Position numbers and translations under genes: made by a program. Below, one piece after another: positions 26,814 through 35,000 of a stretch of DNA of 64,000 nt. Source of the DNA: Algibacter sp. L1A34 (GTDB taxonomy: Bacteria > Bacteroidota > Bacteroidia > Flavobacteriales > Flavobacteriaceae); assembly GCF_009796805.1 (NCBI RefSeq), contig NZ_CP047029.1, positions 2,654,001 through 2,718,000 of the forward strand, in the 5' to 3' direction. Positions within the stretch are counted from its first letter, which is position 1. Each line of letters opens with the position of its first letter. Under the pieces are notes generated by a model, which worked only from the letters and a program-made list of their open reading frames with translations, made no database searches and was not told where the DNA came from.

Positions 26814-26897
26814 GCTTTCATAAAAAACGCTGAATGTATTGCTATAGTTGATTTGACTTTCGTCAAGACGATTTGTTTAATCTTAAAGACGACAACT

Positions 26898-28154
26898 ATG
26901 CGGTCAACACACACATTTTCAATTCTCTTTTGGGGAGACCAAAAGAACGCCATTAATGGCGATGTATTAATCTATGCTCGAGTTACTGTAGATCAAAAAC
27001 GATCTAACATTAGCTTAAAAAGACGCGTACCTCTAAGCCTATGGGACCCTAAAAAGAAAAGACTTAGAGGGAACTCAAAAGAAGCACAAAACGCAAATCA
27101 ATATTTAGACCAGGTTTACACTCAACTCTTCCAAATCTATCAAGACTTAAAATTTAAAGATGAGCTCATTACTGCAAAACTGATTAAATCACTCTATACG
27201 GGAGATGACCAGCAAAGTAAATCCTTGAAAAACATTTTTAGTTACCACAGTCAGAAAATCGCTAATACACTTGCATCTGGTTCCATCAGAAACTTTGGTA
27301 TTACAGAAAATTATGTATTTAAGTTCCTGGAGAAGAAAAAAAGCACCACAGACATTTACCTCAATCAACTCAATTTTGAATTCCTAAGTCATTTCGAATT
27401 ATTTCTTTGTGATATATGGCCAGTAGGCCATCCCAAAGCATTAAGCAATAATACCAGAATGAAACACATACAACGCTTACGGAAAGTAATAACACTGGCC
27501 TATCATTTAGAATGGATTGACCGAGATCCATTTGTAAGATGGAAAATGGCTTATGACAAAACAAACAGAGAATTTCTATCCGAAGCTGAATTAAAAAATC
27601 TTGAAGACAAGGTTTTTATTTCAAAACGTCTAGACCGCGTGCGCGACCTATTTGTCTTTAGTTGTTATACAGGTATTAGTTATGTTGATATTATGAATCT
27701 TAAGCCTAATAATTTAGTAATTAGTATAGATGGAGGAAATTGGATAATGACTAAGAGACAAAAAACGGACACGGTAGTTAAAGTGCCATTATTAGCGCAA
27801 GCTTTAGATATTGTTAATAAATACAAAGACCATCCCAGTACAGTTGTAAATGATTCTTTATTGCCAGTGCTAACAAACGAAAAACTAAATGTATTCCTAA
27901 AAGAGGTAGCCAACTTCGTTGGCATCCAGAAAAACTTAACCTTTCATATGGCGCGTCATACGTTTGCAACTACAGTAACCTTGTCAAATGGAGTGCCAAT
28001 AGAAACGGTCTCAAAACTGTTAGGTCATACTAAGATTTCAACGACTCAAATTTATGCTAGAGTATTAGAAAACAAAATAAGTACAGATATGAATGCATTA
28101 AAAGATGTTTTACGAAACAAGAAGAGAGAATCGAAAAAGAAAAAGAGTTTATAA
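26898..28154 (+). CDS. Tyrosine recombinase (integrase) of element 2
   Basis: A 418-residue integrase of the Bacteroidota type. The N-terminal arm-binding domain begins MRSTHTFSILFWGDQKN, a SAM-like domain follows (about 100-200), and the catalytic domain shows the arginine region RVRDLFVFSCYTGISYVDI, HMARHTFATTV (HxxR), LLGHTKISTT and the nucleophile in QIYARV. I prefer ATG 26898 over the upstream TTG at 26853, which adds an unrelated stretch. It lies 231 bp after the att junction. Confidence 0.9.
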   Translation: MRSTHTFSILFWGDQKNAINGDVLIYARVTVDQKRSNISLKRRVPLSLWDPKKKRLRGNSKEAQNANQYLDQVYTQLFQIYQDLKFKDELITAKLIKSLYTGDDQQSKSLKNIFSYHSQKIANTLASGSIRNFGITENYVFKFLEKKKSTTDIYLNQLNFEFLSHFELFLCDIWPVGHPKALSNNTRMKHIQRLRKVITLAYHLEWIDRDPFVRWKMAYDKTNREFLSEAELKNLEDKVFISKRLDRVRDLFVFSCYTGISYVDIMNLKPNNLVISIDGGNWIMTKRQKTDTVVKVPLLAQALDIVNKYKDHPSTVVNDSLLPVLTNEKLNVFLKEVANFVGIQKNLTFHMARHTFATTVTLSNGVPIETVSKLLGHTKISTTQIYARVLENKISTDMNALKDVLRNKKRESKKKKSL

Positions 28155-28251
28155 ATAAGTAGTTATGGGTTTTATAATAGGGCTTCTCTTTTTTGCATTT
28201 TGAAATAAAAAGTGTGTTGTTTAGTTTAATGATTAACCTAAAAACTATCCT

Positions 28252-29106
28252 ATGCAACACATTACCCAAATCATTCAAAAGTACAAAAAGGAAGTAGAAC
28301 AAATTGAGCAGTCTAATCTAAGAAATCTTACGGTTTTAAATGATGGCTTAAATCTTTCTATTGACACATTGAATCAGTTGAGAAAACAACTCAGAACAAC
28401 GAACTGTTTTAACAACCAGGAAGAGGAAATTCATTTCTTTAAGGCGGATAAACCTTTTATCAATGGTCGAATTAAATTCTTTTCAAAAGTAAGAAGATTT
28501 ATTTTTGAGAAGCCTAATGCTAGTATCGTAAAACAAATTGATTATGCCAGTGGTATGATAGACAAACTCGAGAAACATAAAATGCGCAATTTAGAATTCT
28601 TTCAATACGCAAGGCATTGTAACACCTCTTTAGATCATATTTACTTTATTCGCGGAAATGATAAGCTAGACTTTCCGGTAGATACATCTCATTATTTTAC
28701 CGATCCCGAATTTTCAACAAGTCACGATAATCTAGCAGCACAAGTAATTAGCTATGATTTATTATCAAACTATTACCAATTAGAACTTAAGTCGTTAAGG
28801 AAACAAAACGAGAATATCATTATCGAAGAAATAAGTCCGGCTATTCTCAACGGTCTTTCATGGACTGCGTCCAAAACGGACTTAGTAGAATTAATTTATG
28901 CTTTACATAGTTCCGGAGCTATAAGAAACGGACAAGCAGAAATTAGTAAAATAGCAGAAGTATGTGCTACACTATTTGATATCAATCTCAATAATTTCTA
29001 TAAAACCTATGCTGAAATTAGGAACAGAGAGAAGGACACCACTAAATTTTTAAACCAATTAAAAAGGAGCCTTGAAATACGCATAGACCTTGATGACGCT
29101 AAATAA
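28252..29106 (+). CDS. RteC-domain protein
   Basis: A 284-residue protein with the C-terminal RteC signature: LSWTASKTDLVELIYALHSS, GAI.NGQAEISKIAEV and a tail with TKFLNQLKRSLEIRID. In CTnDOT, RteC activates the excision genes by binding inverted repeats in their promoter. Here the next gene downstream is an excisionase-like HTH gene, and a perfect 11-bp inverted repeat sits between them (29152-29183). The role in activating excision of element 2 is inferred from this. Confidence 0.82.
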   Translation: MQHITQIIQKYKKEVEQIEQSNLRNLTVLNDGLNLSIDTLNQLRKQLRTTNCFNNQEEEIHFFKADKPFINGRIKFFSKVRRFIFEKPNASIVKQIDYASGMIDKLEKHKMRNLEFFQYARHCNTSLDHIYFIRGNDKLDFPVDTSHYFTDPEFSTSHDNLAAQVISYDLLSNYYQLELKSLRKQNENIIIEEISPAILNGLSWTASKTDLVELIYALHSSGAIRNGQAEISKIAEVCATLFDINLNNFYKTYAEIRNREKDTTKFLNQLKRSLEIRIDLDDAK

Positions 29107-29151
29107 ACCCAATATTTATGAGAATAAAATAACACTCCAAAAATGTTAAAA

Positions 29152-29183
29152 TTCTTCGGTACTACCGAACCCGTACCGAAGAA
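29152..29183. promoter_or_regulatory. Inverted repeat between rteC-like and HTH genes
   Basis: TTCTTCGGTAC (29152-29162) and GTACCGAAGAA (29173-29183) are perfect inverted repeats around a 10-bp centre that itself contains TACCGAAC. The place fits an RteC binding site before the excision genes; it could also be a terminator for rteC. Confidence 0.5.
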
Positions 29184-29291
29184 AAACACTGAAATAACAG
29201 CAACTTTGTAGAACGAAAGTCAAATCATATTAATAGCTGCCATTAATAACGAAAGTTTGAGGTGGTAGCTTTAACTAAAACAAATTTTACA

Positions 29292-29564
29292 ATGGCAACA
29301 GAAATTATTACTACAGATGATCTCTACGAATTTAAAGTTCAATTATTTAGAGAACTAAAAAAATTACTTACCGAAAGTCCTGCAGCAGTACCAAAGAAAT
29401 ACCTGAAATCTGCAGAAGTAATGGAGATGCTTCAAGTGAGTCCAGGAACATTACAAAACCTAAGAATAAATGGTACGCTACCCTACACAAAAATCGGAGG
29501 CATCATACTCTACGAGTATGACGAAATATTAAAAGTACTCAAAGATAATCGTGTGGCTTCATAA
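29292..29564 (+). CDS. Excisionase-like helix-turn-helix protein
   Basis: A 90-residue protein with a MerR/Xis-type winged helix: KYLKSAEVMEMLQVSPGTLQ, then GTLPYTKIGGIILYEYDEI. Such proteins control excision or replication genes of Bacteroidota elements. I use ATG 29292 rather than the GTG at 29262, because the usual N-terminus MATEIITTDDLYEF starts there. The next gene begins 8 bp after its stop. Confidence 0.75.
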   Translation: MATEIITTDDLYEFKVQLFRELKKLLTESPAAVPKKYLKSAEVMEMLQVSPGTLQNLRINGTLPYTKIGGIILYEYDEILKVLKDNRVAS

Positions 29565-29572
29565 GGTATGTT

Positions 29573-30229
29573 TTGGCAGAAGTTAATTATATCAAACATC
29601 TCAATGCAGTGTTTAGTCAGTTTTCAAAAGACAGTAGACTTAATCCCACGCATATTAGTCTCTACTTAGCCTTTTTTCAAGTATGGAACTATAATCGTTT
29701 TAGAAGCAGTTTTCACGTAAACCGTGACGACATAATGAAGTTGTCTAAGATTGGCTCAAAATCCACATACCATAGATGCACCAAAGAGTTACATCATTAT
29801 AAATATCTCATTTATGAACCATCACATAACCCATTCAAAGGATCAATTATTAAGATGCTCAAATTCGAGACAACCTCTGGACAAGCTCTGGACTTAGGTG
29901 TCCCAAATCAAGGACAAGCACTGGTACCTTCTAATAAACATATACAAACAATAGAAAACAGTTATAAACTACCTCAGCCTAAAAATGAAAATGAAGTTTT
30001 AGACTTTTTTAAAAAAGAGGAATGGCCAGAAATAGAAGCACAAAAATTCTATAATCATTATTGCGCTATCGGCTGGAAAATTGGCGGAAAGATAAAAATT
30101 GAAAATTGGCAAGCTTCAGCTAAAAACTGGATACTCAAATCTGAAGAATTAAAAACAGAAAAGGAAGTGTCCCAAAATCAGGACAACCTACATACAGTAA
30201 GAAATAAAAATTATAACCAACCATTATGA
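29573..30229 (+). CDS. Replication/regulation protein with winged helix
   Basis: A 218-residue soluble protein. The N-terminal part (1-90), with HISLYLAFFQVWNYNRF and MKLSKIGSKSTYHRCTKELH, resembles a winged-helix replication-initiation domain common in Bacteroidota mobile elements. The C-terminal part (about 135-185) has the pattern EWPEIEAQKFYNHYCAIGWK that is also seen in such proteins. The start is TTG at 29573. It overlaps the ATPase gene by 4 bp, a DnaA/DnaC-like pair. Confidence 0.6.
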   Translation: MAEVNYIKHLNAVFSQFSKDSRLNPTHISLYLAFFQVWNYNRFRSSFHVNRDDIMKLSKIGSKSTYHRCTKELHHYKYLIYEPSHNPFKGSIIKMLKFETTSGQALDLGVPNQGQALVPSNKHIQTIENSYKLPQPKNENEVLDFFKKEEWPEIEAQKFYNHYCAIGWKIGGKIKIENWQASAKNWILKSEELKTEKEVSQNQDNLHTVRNKNYNQPL

Positions 30230-30909
30230 AGTATCCTCAAACAGCTTTTAACCCTAATAAACCCCATATTCTTATTGAAGGTGCTACTCAATTCGAATTA
30301 GGCACTTTTGACGGTAAATCCATTGCTTATGATTTTCCTAAGATACTAAGATATTTAGATGCTAAAGGGAAAATACTTTTTGGTAAGAATTTTAAAATCT
30401 ACGAGGAGGATCACGAGTTATTACTTAAACTAGCAAGTTATTTTATTCAAGACCACGAGTATTGCAAGAAACTGGATGTCGACACGAGTAAGGGTGTTTT
30501 ATTATCTGGTCCTGTGGGCTGTGGTAAAACAACTTTAATGCGATTACTGCCCTATTTAGTGCCGCATAAGAAATCATACAACTTTATTCCGTGCCGGAAT
30601 ATCGTTTTTGGCTTTAACGGAATTGGCTTTAAAATGATTGAAGATTATAGCGATAACAAAGCATATTGCTTTGATGACTTAGGTGTCGAACATATAGGAA
30701 GACATTACGGTAAAGACTGTAATGTAATGGGAGAAATACTCATATCAAGATATGAGGTGTTCAAACAAAAAGACATCTTAACTCATATTACAACTAATTT
30801 AAATGCAGAAGAACTTCAGGGTAAATACGGTGAACGTATTAGGTCACGGATGCGAGAAATGTTCAACTTGATTAGTTTTTCTGCAAATTGTAAAGACAAA
30901 CGTAGTTGA
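30226..30909 (+). CDS. DnaC/IstB-like P-loop ATPase
   Basis: A 227-residue ATPase with Walker A GPVGCGKTTLM (about 94-104) and Walker B AYCFDDLGVEH, followed by the arginine region RIRSRMREMF. It looks like a helicase loader of the DnaC/IstB group and forms a pair with the preceding winged-helix protein. It likely helps the excised element replicate. A small ATTACGG-AAAA-CCGTAAT hairpin at 31021-31038 follows it. Confidence 0.72.
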   Translation: MKYPQTAFNPNKPHILIEGATQFELGTFDGKSIAYDFPKILRYLDAKGKILFGKNFKIYEEDHELLLKLASYFIQDHEYCKKLDVDTSKGVLLSGPVGCGKTTLMRLLPYLVPHKKSYNFIPCRNIVFGFNGIGFKMIEDYSDNKAYCFDDLGVEHIGRHYGKDCNVMGEILISRYEVFKQKDILTHITTNLNAEELQGKYGERIRSRMREMFNLISFSANCKDKRS

Positions 30910-31110
30910 AGTTTTCTTTTAACAGTTTTGAAAATAAATAAGAGAAAATAAAGCACAACACCGATAAAATCATATAAATAAAACGATTAACATTCTTTTT
31001 ATTTTAAACAATTTTATCCAATTACGGAAAACCGTAATTTAAATTGATACAGTTTAGTTAAATTGTGATTTTTAAAGAATTATTGAAGGTAATACTAGTT
31101 TTATTAATAA

Positions 31111-31163
31111 TGTTCATTATATTTGAGTGTTCATTGTCACTGAACATTGAAAAATAATGAACA
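31111..31163. promoter_or_regulatory. Four-half-site symmetric operator before the AbiE-like pair
   Basis: TGTTCA at 31111 and 31128 and TGAACA at 31141 and 31158 form two nested dyads with equal 17-bp offsets, ending 9 bp before the AbiEi-like start. AbiEi antitoxins are known to bind paired inverted repeats and repress their own operon, so this is probably its operator. Confidence 0.65.
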
Positions 31164-31172
31164 CATAGTCTT

Positions 31173-32174
31173 ATGTATCGAAACAATGACTTTATATATG
31201 AAGCTGTCTCTAAGTTAGAGACATTAATTAATATTCCTATTGAAATAGATAGTAATAGACCGAACTATGATGCGCTTTTACGTATCAAGAATGAACAATT
31301 TATTGTAGAAGCAAAAAAAACTGTGCGAACTTCAAATCAAGGTTTAATCTTGTCTAAACTTGAAGAGGCGAAATATAATAGTAATAGGCCTATTATTTTA
31401 ATTGCAGAATATATTTCTAAAAAAGCAACAGAAGAATTAAAAGACCGCGGTATAAATTATTTAGACACCGCAGGAAATGCATTTATCAAATGTAATGAAC
31501 TTATTATTTTTATAGAAGGCCAAAAGAAAGCTAAAAAAGAAAAGACAAATCAATCTCGTGCTTTTCAAGAAGCTGGATTAAAAATAGTGTTCCAATTATT
31601 ATATAAGCCAGAAAACTTACAGTATTCATACAGGAGAATTGCAGAAAAAGCAGATGTTTCTATAGGGTCTGTTAGTAATGTGATGGCCGAGTTAGAAGAT
31701 CTAAATTATCTATTAAAAACTGGTGATAAGCGTGTTTTAAAAAACAAAAACGAATTACTAGAACGTTGGATAGTGGATTATAACCAAGTATTAAGACCTC
31801 GGATAATGAGGAAAAAGATGCGTTTTTTAGATAAAGATTATCAACAACAATGGAGAAATATAAATACACATATTAATGATGGTTATATTTTGTGGGGAGG
31901 TGAACCTGGAGGAGCCATTTTAACAGAGAATTTAAGACCAGAAAAATTCACTCTTTTTACAGATTTAGACTTGTCTGAAGTAGCAAGATCGTTAAAACTG
32001 GTTCCTAGTGAAAATGGAGAAATAGAAATTTTACAGAAATTCTGGAAAAACGACACTCACAATGAAAAAACAGCACCAGCATTATTAATATATGCCGATT
32101 TAATTAATAGTGGTTTTAGTAGAAATATAGAAACAGCAAAACAAATACTAGAGAATGAGCTTAGATATATCTAG
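31173..32174 (+). CDS. AbiEi-family antitoxin-like protein with nuclease-like N-terminus
   Basis: A 333-residue protein. Residues 152-178 hold a winged helix (IAEKADVSIGSVSNVMAEL) and the C-terminal part has the AbiEi-type stretch LWGGEPGGAILTENLRPEKF. The N-terminal 110 residues carry Asp33 (NYDALLRI) and Glu46-x-Lys48 (FIVEAKKT), a PD-(D/E)xK-like pattern, unusual for a plain antitoxin. It overlaps the toxin-like gene by 20 bp and is preceded by a symmetric operator. It probably represses the operon and neutralises the nucleotidyltransferase; nuclease activity is not shown. Confidence 0.72.
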   Translation: MYRNNDFIYEAVSKLETLINIPIEIDSNRPNYDALLRIKNEQFIVEAKKTVRTSNQGLILSKLEEAKYNSNRPIILIAEYISKKATEELKDRGINYLDTAGNAFIKCNELIIFIEGQKKAKKEKTNQSRAFQEAGLKIVFQLLYKPENLQYSYRRIAEKADVSIGSVSNVMAELEDLNYLLKTGDKRVLKNKNELLERWIVDYNQVLRPRIMRKKMRFLDKDYQQQWRNINTHINDGYILWGGEPGGAILTENLRPEKFTLFTDLDLSEVARSLKLVPSENGEIEILQKFWKNDTHNEKTAPALLIYADLINSGFSRNIETAKQILENELRYI

Positions 32175-33000
32175 TGATAAATTCACACACCCACTATTGA
32201 AGCCTATTTTATTAGAGCTTACTGCTTATTTTCAAAAAGTAGGCATTTCATTTTTCGTTATAGGTGCCACCGCAAGAGATATCGTTATGGAATTGCATAA
32301 CGAGAAATCAGGTCGTTTAACGCACGATCTAGATATTGCAATAACAGTTAATGACTGGGAACAATGGCAGAAAGTTGAAGAAGAATTAGTGAGCCTTGAA
32401 AATTTCACTAAAGATGAGGCTCAAAAACAACGATTTATATATCAGGAGAAATTTGAATTAGATATTGTTCCTTTTGGTAATATAATGAAGCAAGACAGCA
32501 AAATATTCTGGCCTCCAGATGAAGATTTTGCTATGTCGGTATTGGGTTTTGATGCAGCAGAAGAGGCTTCACTAAAAGTTAAGGTGGATCAAGAAATAGA
32601 AATACAAATAGCCTCTTTAAGTGGAATATTTCTACTAAAAATTACAGCCTGGAAAGACCGTCATCATAAAAGCAATAAAGATGCAGATGATATAGGTTTT
32701 ATTCTTGAAAATTATCTATTGATAAATGAAGAACGTGCTGCTGTTGAGTATTATGAAGATATCTACGATAAAGATGATTTTACGGTTATAAAGGGAAGTG
32801 GGACATTATTAGGAATTGACATTACGGGAATCCTCAAAGAATATCCAAAAGAATTAAAGATATTTAAAAATATTTTGGTTGAAACATTAGAAGAGAAGGA
32901 AGAAAGTATTCTCATCAATCAAATTATAGAAACACATAAAATGCTATCCTACGAAGAAGTATTAGAAAGCATACAAAACATAATAAACCAACTAAATTAA
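32155..33000 (+). CDS. AbiEii-like nucleotidyltransferase toxin
   Basis: A 281-residue nucleotidyltransferase. The fold's motifs are visible: IGATAR (36-41), the metal-binding DLD at 58-60 (THDLDIAI) and a third acid at Asp103 (LDIVPFG), followed by a lysine-rich helix KITAWKDRHH. AbiEii toxins and the related MenT proteins use NTPs to modify tRNA or other targets and arrest growth. It is translated from a start inside the antitoxin gene. It may form an abortive-infection module of its own. Confidence 0.75.
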   Translation: MSLDISSDKFTHPLLKPILLELTAYFQKVGISFFVIGATARDIVMELHNEKSGRLTHDLDIAITVNDWEQWQKVEEELVSLENFTKDEAQKQRFIYQEKFELDIVPFGNIMKQDSKIFWPPDEDFAMSVLGFDAAEEASLKVKVDQEIEIQIASLSGIFLLKITAWKDRHHKSNKDADDIGFILENYLLINEERAAVEYYEDIYDKDDFTVIKGSGTLLGIDITGILKEYPKELKIFKNILVETLEEKEESILINQIIETHKMLSYEEVLESIQNIINQLN

Positions 33001-33017
33001 AACAACAGTTTTATAAA

Positions 33018-34292
33018 ATGGCTACAGATATAAAAAGTAAAGAAGAAATAGTATTAGAAGATAACGAACTCGTTTGTATTCTCTCTGGTGAAGTTAAAAA
33101 AACAAAGGCAATAGAGTCTAATCTACAGTCCGTAATCTTAATGTTGAACGAAGAGTATGGCTTCGACTTAGATGATATGGAACGTGACTATACCGTGGAG
33201 TATGAAGATCCAGAAACTGGCAAGACTAAAAAGCAAAAAGTTAACTTGGTCATCTTTGAAAAAGGAAAACCACACGAGCAAGATTTTATTATTAGAATCG
33301 CTATTGTACAAGATGATAAAGTTAAAGTAACCGATAAAAAGAAAGGACTTACAGCAACGCTTGAAAACGCTATGGCAGCTGTTGAAAGTTGTGAGTTTGG
33401 GCTATGGGCAAATGGTTCTAGCTACAACTTCTTACAAAAGGAAGACGACGCTATTGGTTTTGATTATGACTTTACAGACTTATCAGATTTTCCAGGAGAA
33501 GGAGAAACGTTAGAAGATTTAGATAGAGCAGATCGCTCGCACACACGTACACCTGCAAATGACTCCTTAATAAAGGTTTTTAAGCGCTCACACGATTATA
33601 TTTATGGTAATGAAGGACGTAAAAAAGATGCGTTCTGGCAACTGCTAAATTTAATATTTTGCAAACTCTATGATGAAAAACGTCGCTTTATGCCACAGCC
33701 TGATAACGTTAGTTATCGTCGTAAATTCTGGGTTGGTGTTAAAGAGCAAAATTCCGAAGAAGGAAGAAAAGCAGTAGCGAAAAGAATTAAAGACTTATTT
33801 ACTAATTTAAAAGAAGACGATTTATTCTCTGAAGTGTTCCAGGGGAACGAGAGTATAGATTTAACGGATAAAGGCTTGGCTTTTATAGCAGGCGAGTTAG
33901 CAAAATACTCCTTCTTAGATGCGTCTGTAGATGTTAAAGGATTGGCTTATGAAACCATAGTAAGTAATACTTTAAAGCAAGAAGCTGGTCAATTTTTTAC
34001 ACCACGTAACATTGTAAAATGTATGGTAGAAATGCTTGACCCTAAAGAACACCATCGTGTGCTTGATCCTGCTTGTGGGTCTGGAGGTTTCTTAGTAATG
34101 GTATTAGACCACGTACGTCAGCAAATGGCAAAAGAAATGTTTCCTGATTTAGAAGGTCCATTTTTAGAAGAGAAATACAACTCCCCAGAAGTAAATGAAA
34201 AAGTAAGTATCTCTGCAAAACCAGTAAAGGTGTCAACAAGACCAAGAGTAACAAAACACGGAGGTGGAACAATACAAGCTACAGGGAATTAA
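33018..34292 (+). CDS. Truncated N6-adenine DNA methylase with foreign C-terminus
   Basis: The first 396 residues match an HsdM/N6-methylase-type protein: a helical N-terminal domain, QEAGQFFTPRNIVKCMVEML, and SAM motif I DPACGSGG at 350-357. The sequence then breaks off after NSPEVNEKV, and motif IV (NPPF/Y), needed for catalysis, never appears. The last 28 residues (from about 34206) are basic and unlike any methylase part I know. The stop overlaps the next ATG. It is probably inactive; the junction looks like a recombination scar between a RM-type system and the following operon. Confidence 0.65.
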   Translation: MATDIKSKEEIVLEDNELVCILSGEVKKTKAIESNLQSVILMLNEEYGFDLDDMERDYTVEYEDPETGKTKKQKVNLVIFEKGKPHEQDFIIRIAIVQDDKVKVTDKKKGLTATLENAMAAVESCEFGLWANGSSYNFLQKEDDAIGFDYDFTDLSDFPGEGETLEDLDRADRSHTRTPANDSLIKVFKRSHDYIYGNEGRKKDAFWQLLNLIFCKLYDEKRRFMPQPDNVSYRRKFWVGVKEQNSEEGRKAVAKRIKDLFTNLKEDDLFSEVFQGNESIDLTDKGLAFIAGELAKYSFLDASVDVKGLAYETIVSNTLKQEAGQFFTPRNIVKCMVEMLDPKEHHRVLDPACGSGGFLVMVLDHVRQQMAKEMFPDLEGPFLEEKYNSPEVNEKVSISAKPVKVSTRPRVTKHGGGTIQATGN

Positions 34293-34999
34293 TGAAATCA
34301 ATCACATTAACACATAAAGGTAAAAGGAAAACTAATCAAGATGTTGTTTTGACAAAAAATATTAATCCTGATACATATTTTTATTTGGTTGCAGATGGTA
34401 TGGGTGGATATGATAATGGGGAAATAGCTGCTCAAATAGTGTCTGATAGCATATTAACTTTTTTATCAAATGTTATCGAGATAAACAAGGAAAGTATTCA
34501 AAAAGCTATTAATAAAGCAAATCTCGCTATCCGACAATTTCAAGAACAAAATCATTCAAAAATGGGAGCTACACTTGGGGCGGTAATATTTTCCAAAGGC
34601 ATCGCCAAATGTTTTTGGGTGGGGGATATTAAAATTCTTCATTATTCAGAAAGCAAACTAACATTTGAGAGTAAGTCGCATAATTTAAAAAATGAACTTT
34701 CAAAAAGTGAATCTTCTAATGAAGTTTTTAAATCATCCAAGTATTCACATATTGTTACTCGTTCTATTCAAGGTGTTGTTAAAAAATCCATAATTTCTTA
34801 TCAAGAAATTACTATTAAAGAAAAAGATAAATTGATAATTTGTTCAGATGGAGTTCACGGTCTCATTGATAGTCAAACAATATTGTTCCTAATGAATAAT
34901 GAGAAAAAAAACATTTCATTTATTGATGAACTAAATAACAGATTAGAAAATGAGAGTAATGACAATGCCAGTTTAATCTATGTAACAGAATTTAAATAA
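34292..34999 (+). CDS. PP2C-type protein phosphatase
   Basis: A 235-residue metal-dependent serine/threonine phosphatase. Motifs in order: THKGKRKTNQD (7-17), LVADGMGGYDNGE (32-44) with metal-binding aspartate, MGATLGAV, VGDIKILHY, CSDGVHGLI and the final metal site NDNASLI. Length equals a bare catalytic domain. Its ATG overlaps the stop of the broken methylase (TAATG) and the helicase gene starts 1 bp after it, so it opens the six-gene operon. No partner kinase is encoded in the island, although phosphatase-kinase pairs control other defence systems. Confidence 0.85.
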   Translation: MKSITLTHKGKRKTNQDVVLTKNINPDTYFYLVADGMGGYDNGEIAAQIVSDSILTFLSNVIEINKESIQKAINKANLAIRQFQEQNHSKMGATLGAVIFSKGIAKCFWVGDIKILHYSESKLTFESKSHNLKNELSKSESSNEVFKSSKYSHIVTRSIQGVVKKSIISYQEITIKEKDKLIICSDGVHGLIDSQTILFLMNNEKKNISFIDELNNRLENESNDNASLIYVTEFK

Positions 35000-35000
35000 T

